Shown: one piece after another, positions 63,088 to 64,000 of the stretch
Layout of the letters: each line of letters begins with the position of its first letter
How positions within the stretch are numbered: position 1 is the first letter of the stretch
Assembly: GCA_930367215.1 (NCBI GenBank)
Contig: OV884056.1
Span: forward strand, 286,112,067-286,176,066
Direction of reading: 5' to 3'
Origin: Pollenia angustigena
Lineage: Eukaryota; Arthropoda; Insecta; Diptera; Polleniidae
Length of the DNA: 64,000 nt
Made by a program: the position numbers and the translations under genes
Notes under the pieces: model-generated
Database searches by the model: none
Seen by the model: the letters and a program-made list of their open reading frames with translations, nothing else
What the model was told of the DNA's origin: nothing

Positions 63088-64000
63088 GAATAAAACATTT
63101 TTTAATGCTTTTTTTTTTGTTGTTTTATCAATTTCTTTTTGCTGTAAAAGTATTGAATATTACTTTTTTTGTCTTCTTTGGTAATTACACTTGAATTTAA
63201 CACAAAAATTTTAAAAAGTTTTGCCTGGAATTTTTATCTTTGAAAATAAAAAGAATAGTTTTGTGAAAATCGTTAAATTAGAAAAGCACCAAAATCTAAA
63301 AGAAAAAAATCTGTAAAATTTTTAACCAAAAAATTAAAATTTTTGACAAAATGCTTTAATTTTTATAGTTATAATTTTTTGTTAAAAAAAAATTAATTTA
63401 AAAAGCACCAAAATCAAAAAGACGAAAAATTCCAACCAATTGTAGGGGAATGTAAGAAAAGATAAACTGACTGTAAATTGTTGTTGTTTTGTGGAGGCTT
63501 TGATATTGTTTCAAGTAAAACTTGGAATGTTTTTAATTCATATTCGCTTTACAGTTTTATATGTAAAATCACAGTCGTAGGCGTATTTAAAATACGCCAA
63601 ACACAATAACAATAAATATTTTTAGCTTTTCTAAAATCTTTGGAAAAAGGTTTCCTGATGATCTGGCCTAAGCAACCAGTGAAATGCGTATTGAAACTAG
63701 CTTTCCCTCAGCAATTAATTACTGTGTATTTATCAAAAAAATAAACATTGGAAATTGGATTTTTTTTTGCTTTTTTAGTTTCAGTTTAATTTTTTACGTA
63801 GTTGTTTGTTAATTGTACAAAACGCTTAAATTGAAAAGCACTAAAATATAAAAAAGAGAAAAATTACCGCAAAAGATTTTAATAAAATAATATCTTCACG
63901 AAAATTGTATATTGCGTTACTTTTTTATATATATTTTTTCAAAAACCCAAAAAATTGTTTAAAACTTTTTTATTAAAAAAAAGCACTAAAATCGAAGATA
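63088..64000. other. Intergenic region to window end
   Basis: No gene. The motif AAAAGCAC(C/T)(A)AAAT recurs at about 63286, 63400, 63836 and 63980. A near-perfect palindrome GGCGTATTTAAAATACGCC lies at 63580-63598. Confidence 0.35.

Noticed and set aside
1..64000. CRISPR array, bacterial operon or phage-type system
   Set aside because: No regularly spaced short repeats with unique spacers. The introns, Pol II promoters, LTR element and TIR families are eukaryotic throughout.

Overview
This is nuclear DNA of a higher fly (Diptera: Brachycera), probably a calyptrate such as a blowfly, flesh fly or house fly relative. The evidence is the very AT-rich composition, four intronless chymotrypsin-type serine-protease genes of a type that forms clusters in flies, a Tweedle cuticle-protein exon, a fly Ty3/mdg4 retrotransposon and many short terminal-inverted-repeat (TIR) elements. 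The species cannot be fixed from the sequence alone.

Host genes are few. Four S1A serine-protease paralogues lie at 3.3-4.2 kb (-), 34.4-35.2 kb (+), 40.2-41.0 kb (-) and 53.5-54.4 kb (-). All share a Gly189/Asp226-type S1 pocket. Three have an intact His/Asp/Ser triad. The 34.4 kb member has lost the catalytic His and Ser and the basic activation residue, so it is a serine protease homologue. The last exon of a Tweedle gene lies at 59.5-60.4 kb (-); its first exon was not found. The proteases look like secreted, gut-type enzymes. Nothing links them functionally to the Tweedle gene except proximity.

The rest is mobile and repeated DNA. 1-2.9 kb: a large palindrome and nested TIR elements. 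6.9-33.8 kb: a tandem segmental duplication. D1 spans 6932-23391. D2 spans 23813-33760. They are nearly identical apart from later insertions and deletions. Each copy carries a Tc1 transposase relic inside a related TIR element, a 1.2 kb long-TIR element with 9-bp target duplications, several short elements, a LINE RNase H relic and an 82-bp minisatellite. D1 alone holds a 5.3 kb hAT-type element (8-bp target duplication; D2 keeps the empty site), which contains a Tc1 relic and two copies of a Helitron helicase fragment.

35.2-40.1 kb: a LINE 3' relic ending in a degenerate TTAGG-like array, and two TIR elements, one of which contains a tRNA-like retroposon. 41.9-44.8 kb: old repeats and a 560-bp tandem array with tRNA-like modules. 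45.3-49.7 kb: a young, nearly complete Ty3 element. 49.7-58.4 kb: dispersed repeats and small TIR elements around the fourth protease. 61.1-63.1 kb: a hAT transposase pseudogene whose 5' coding part is split by a 260-bp TIR element.

I found no CRISPR, operon or bacterial-type system. The most unusual items are the tRNA-module repeat family (shared leader, two different tRNA-like heads, shared tail, inverted arms), the occupied/empty-site stratigraphy of D1 and D2, and the protease homologue. D1 and D2 could be two haplotypes joined by the assembler, so read depth should be checked before treating the duplication as real.
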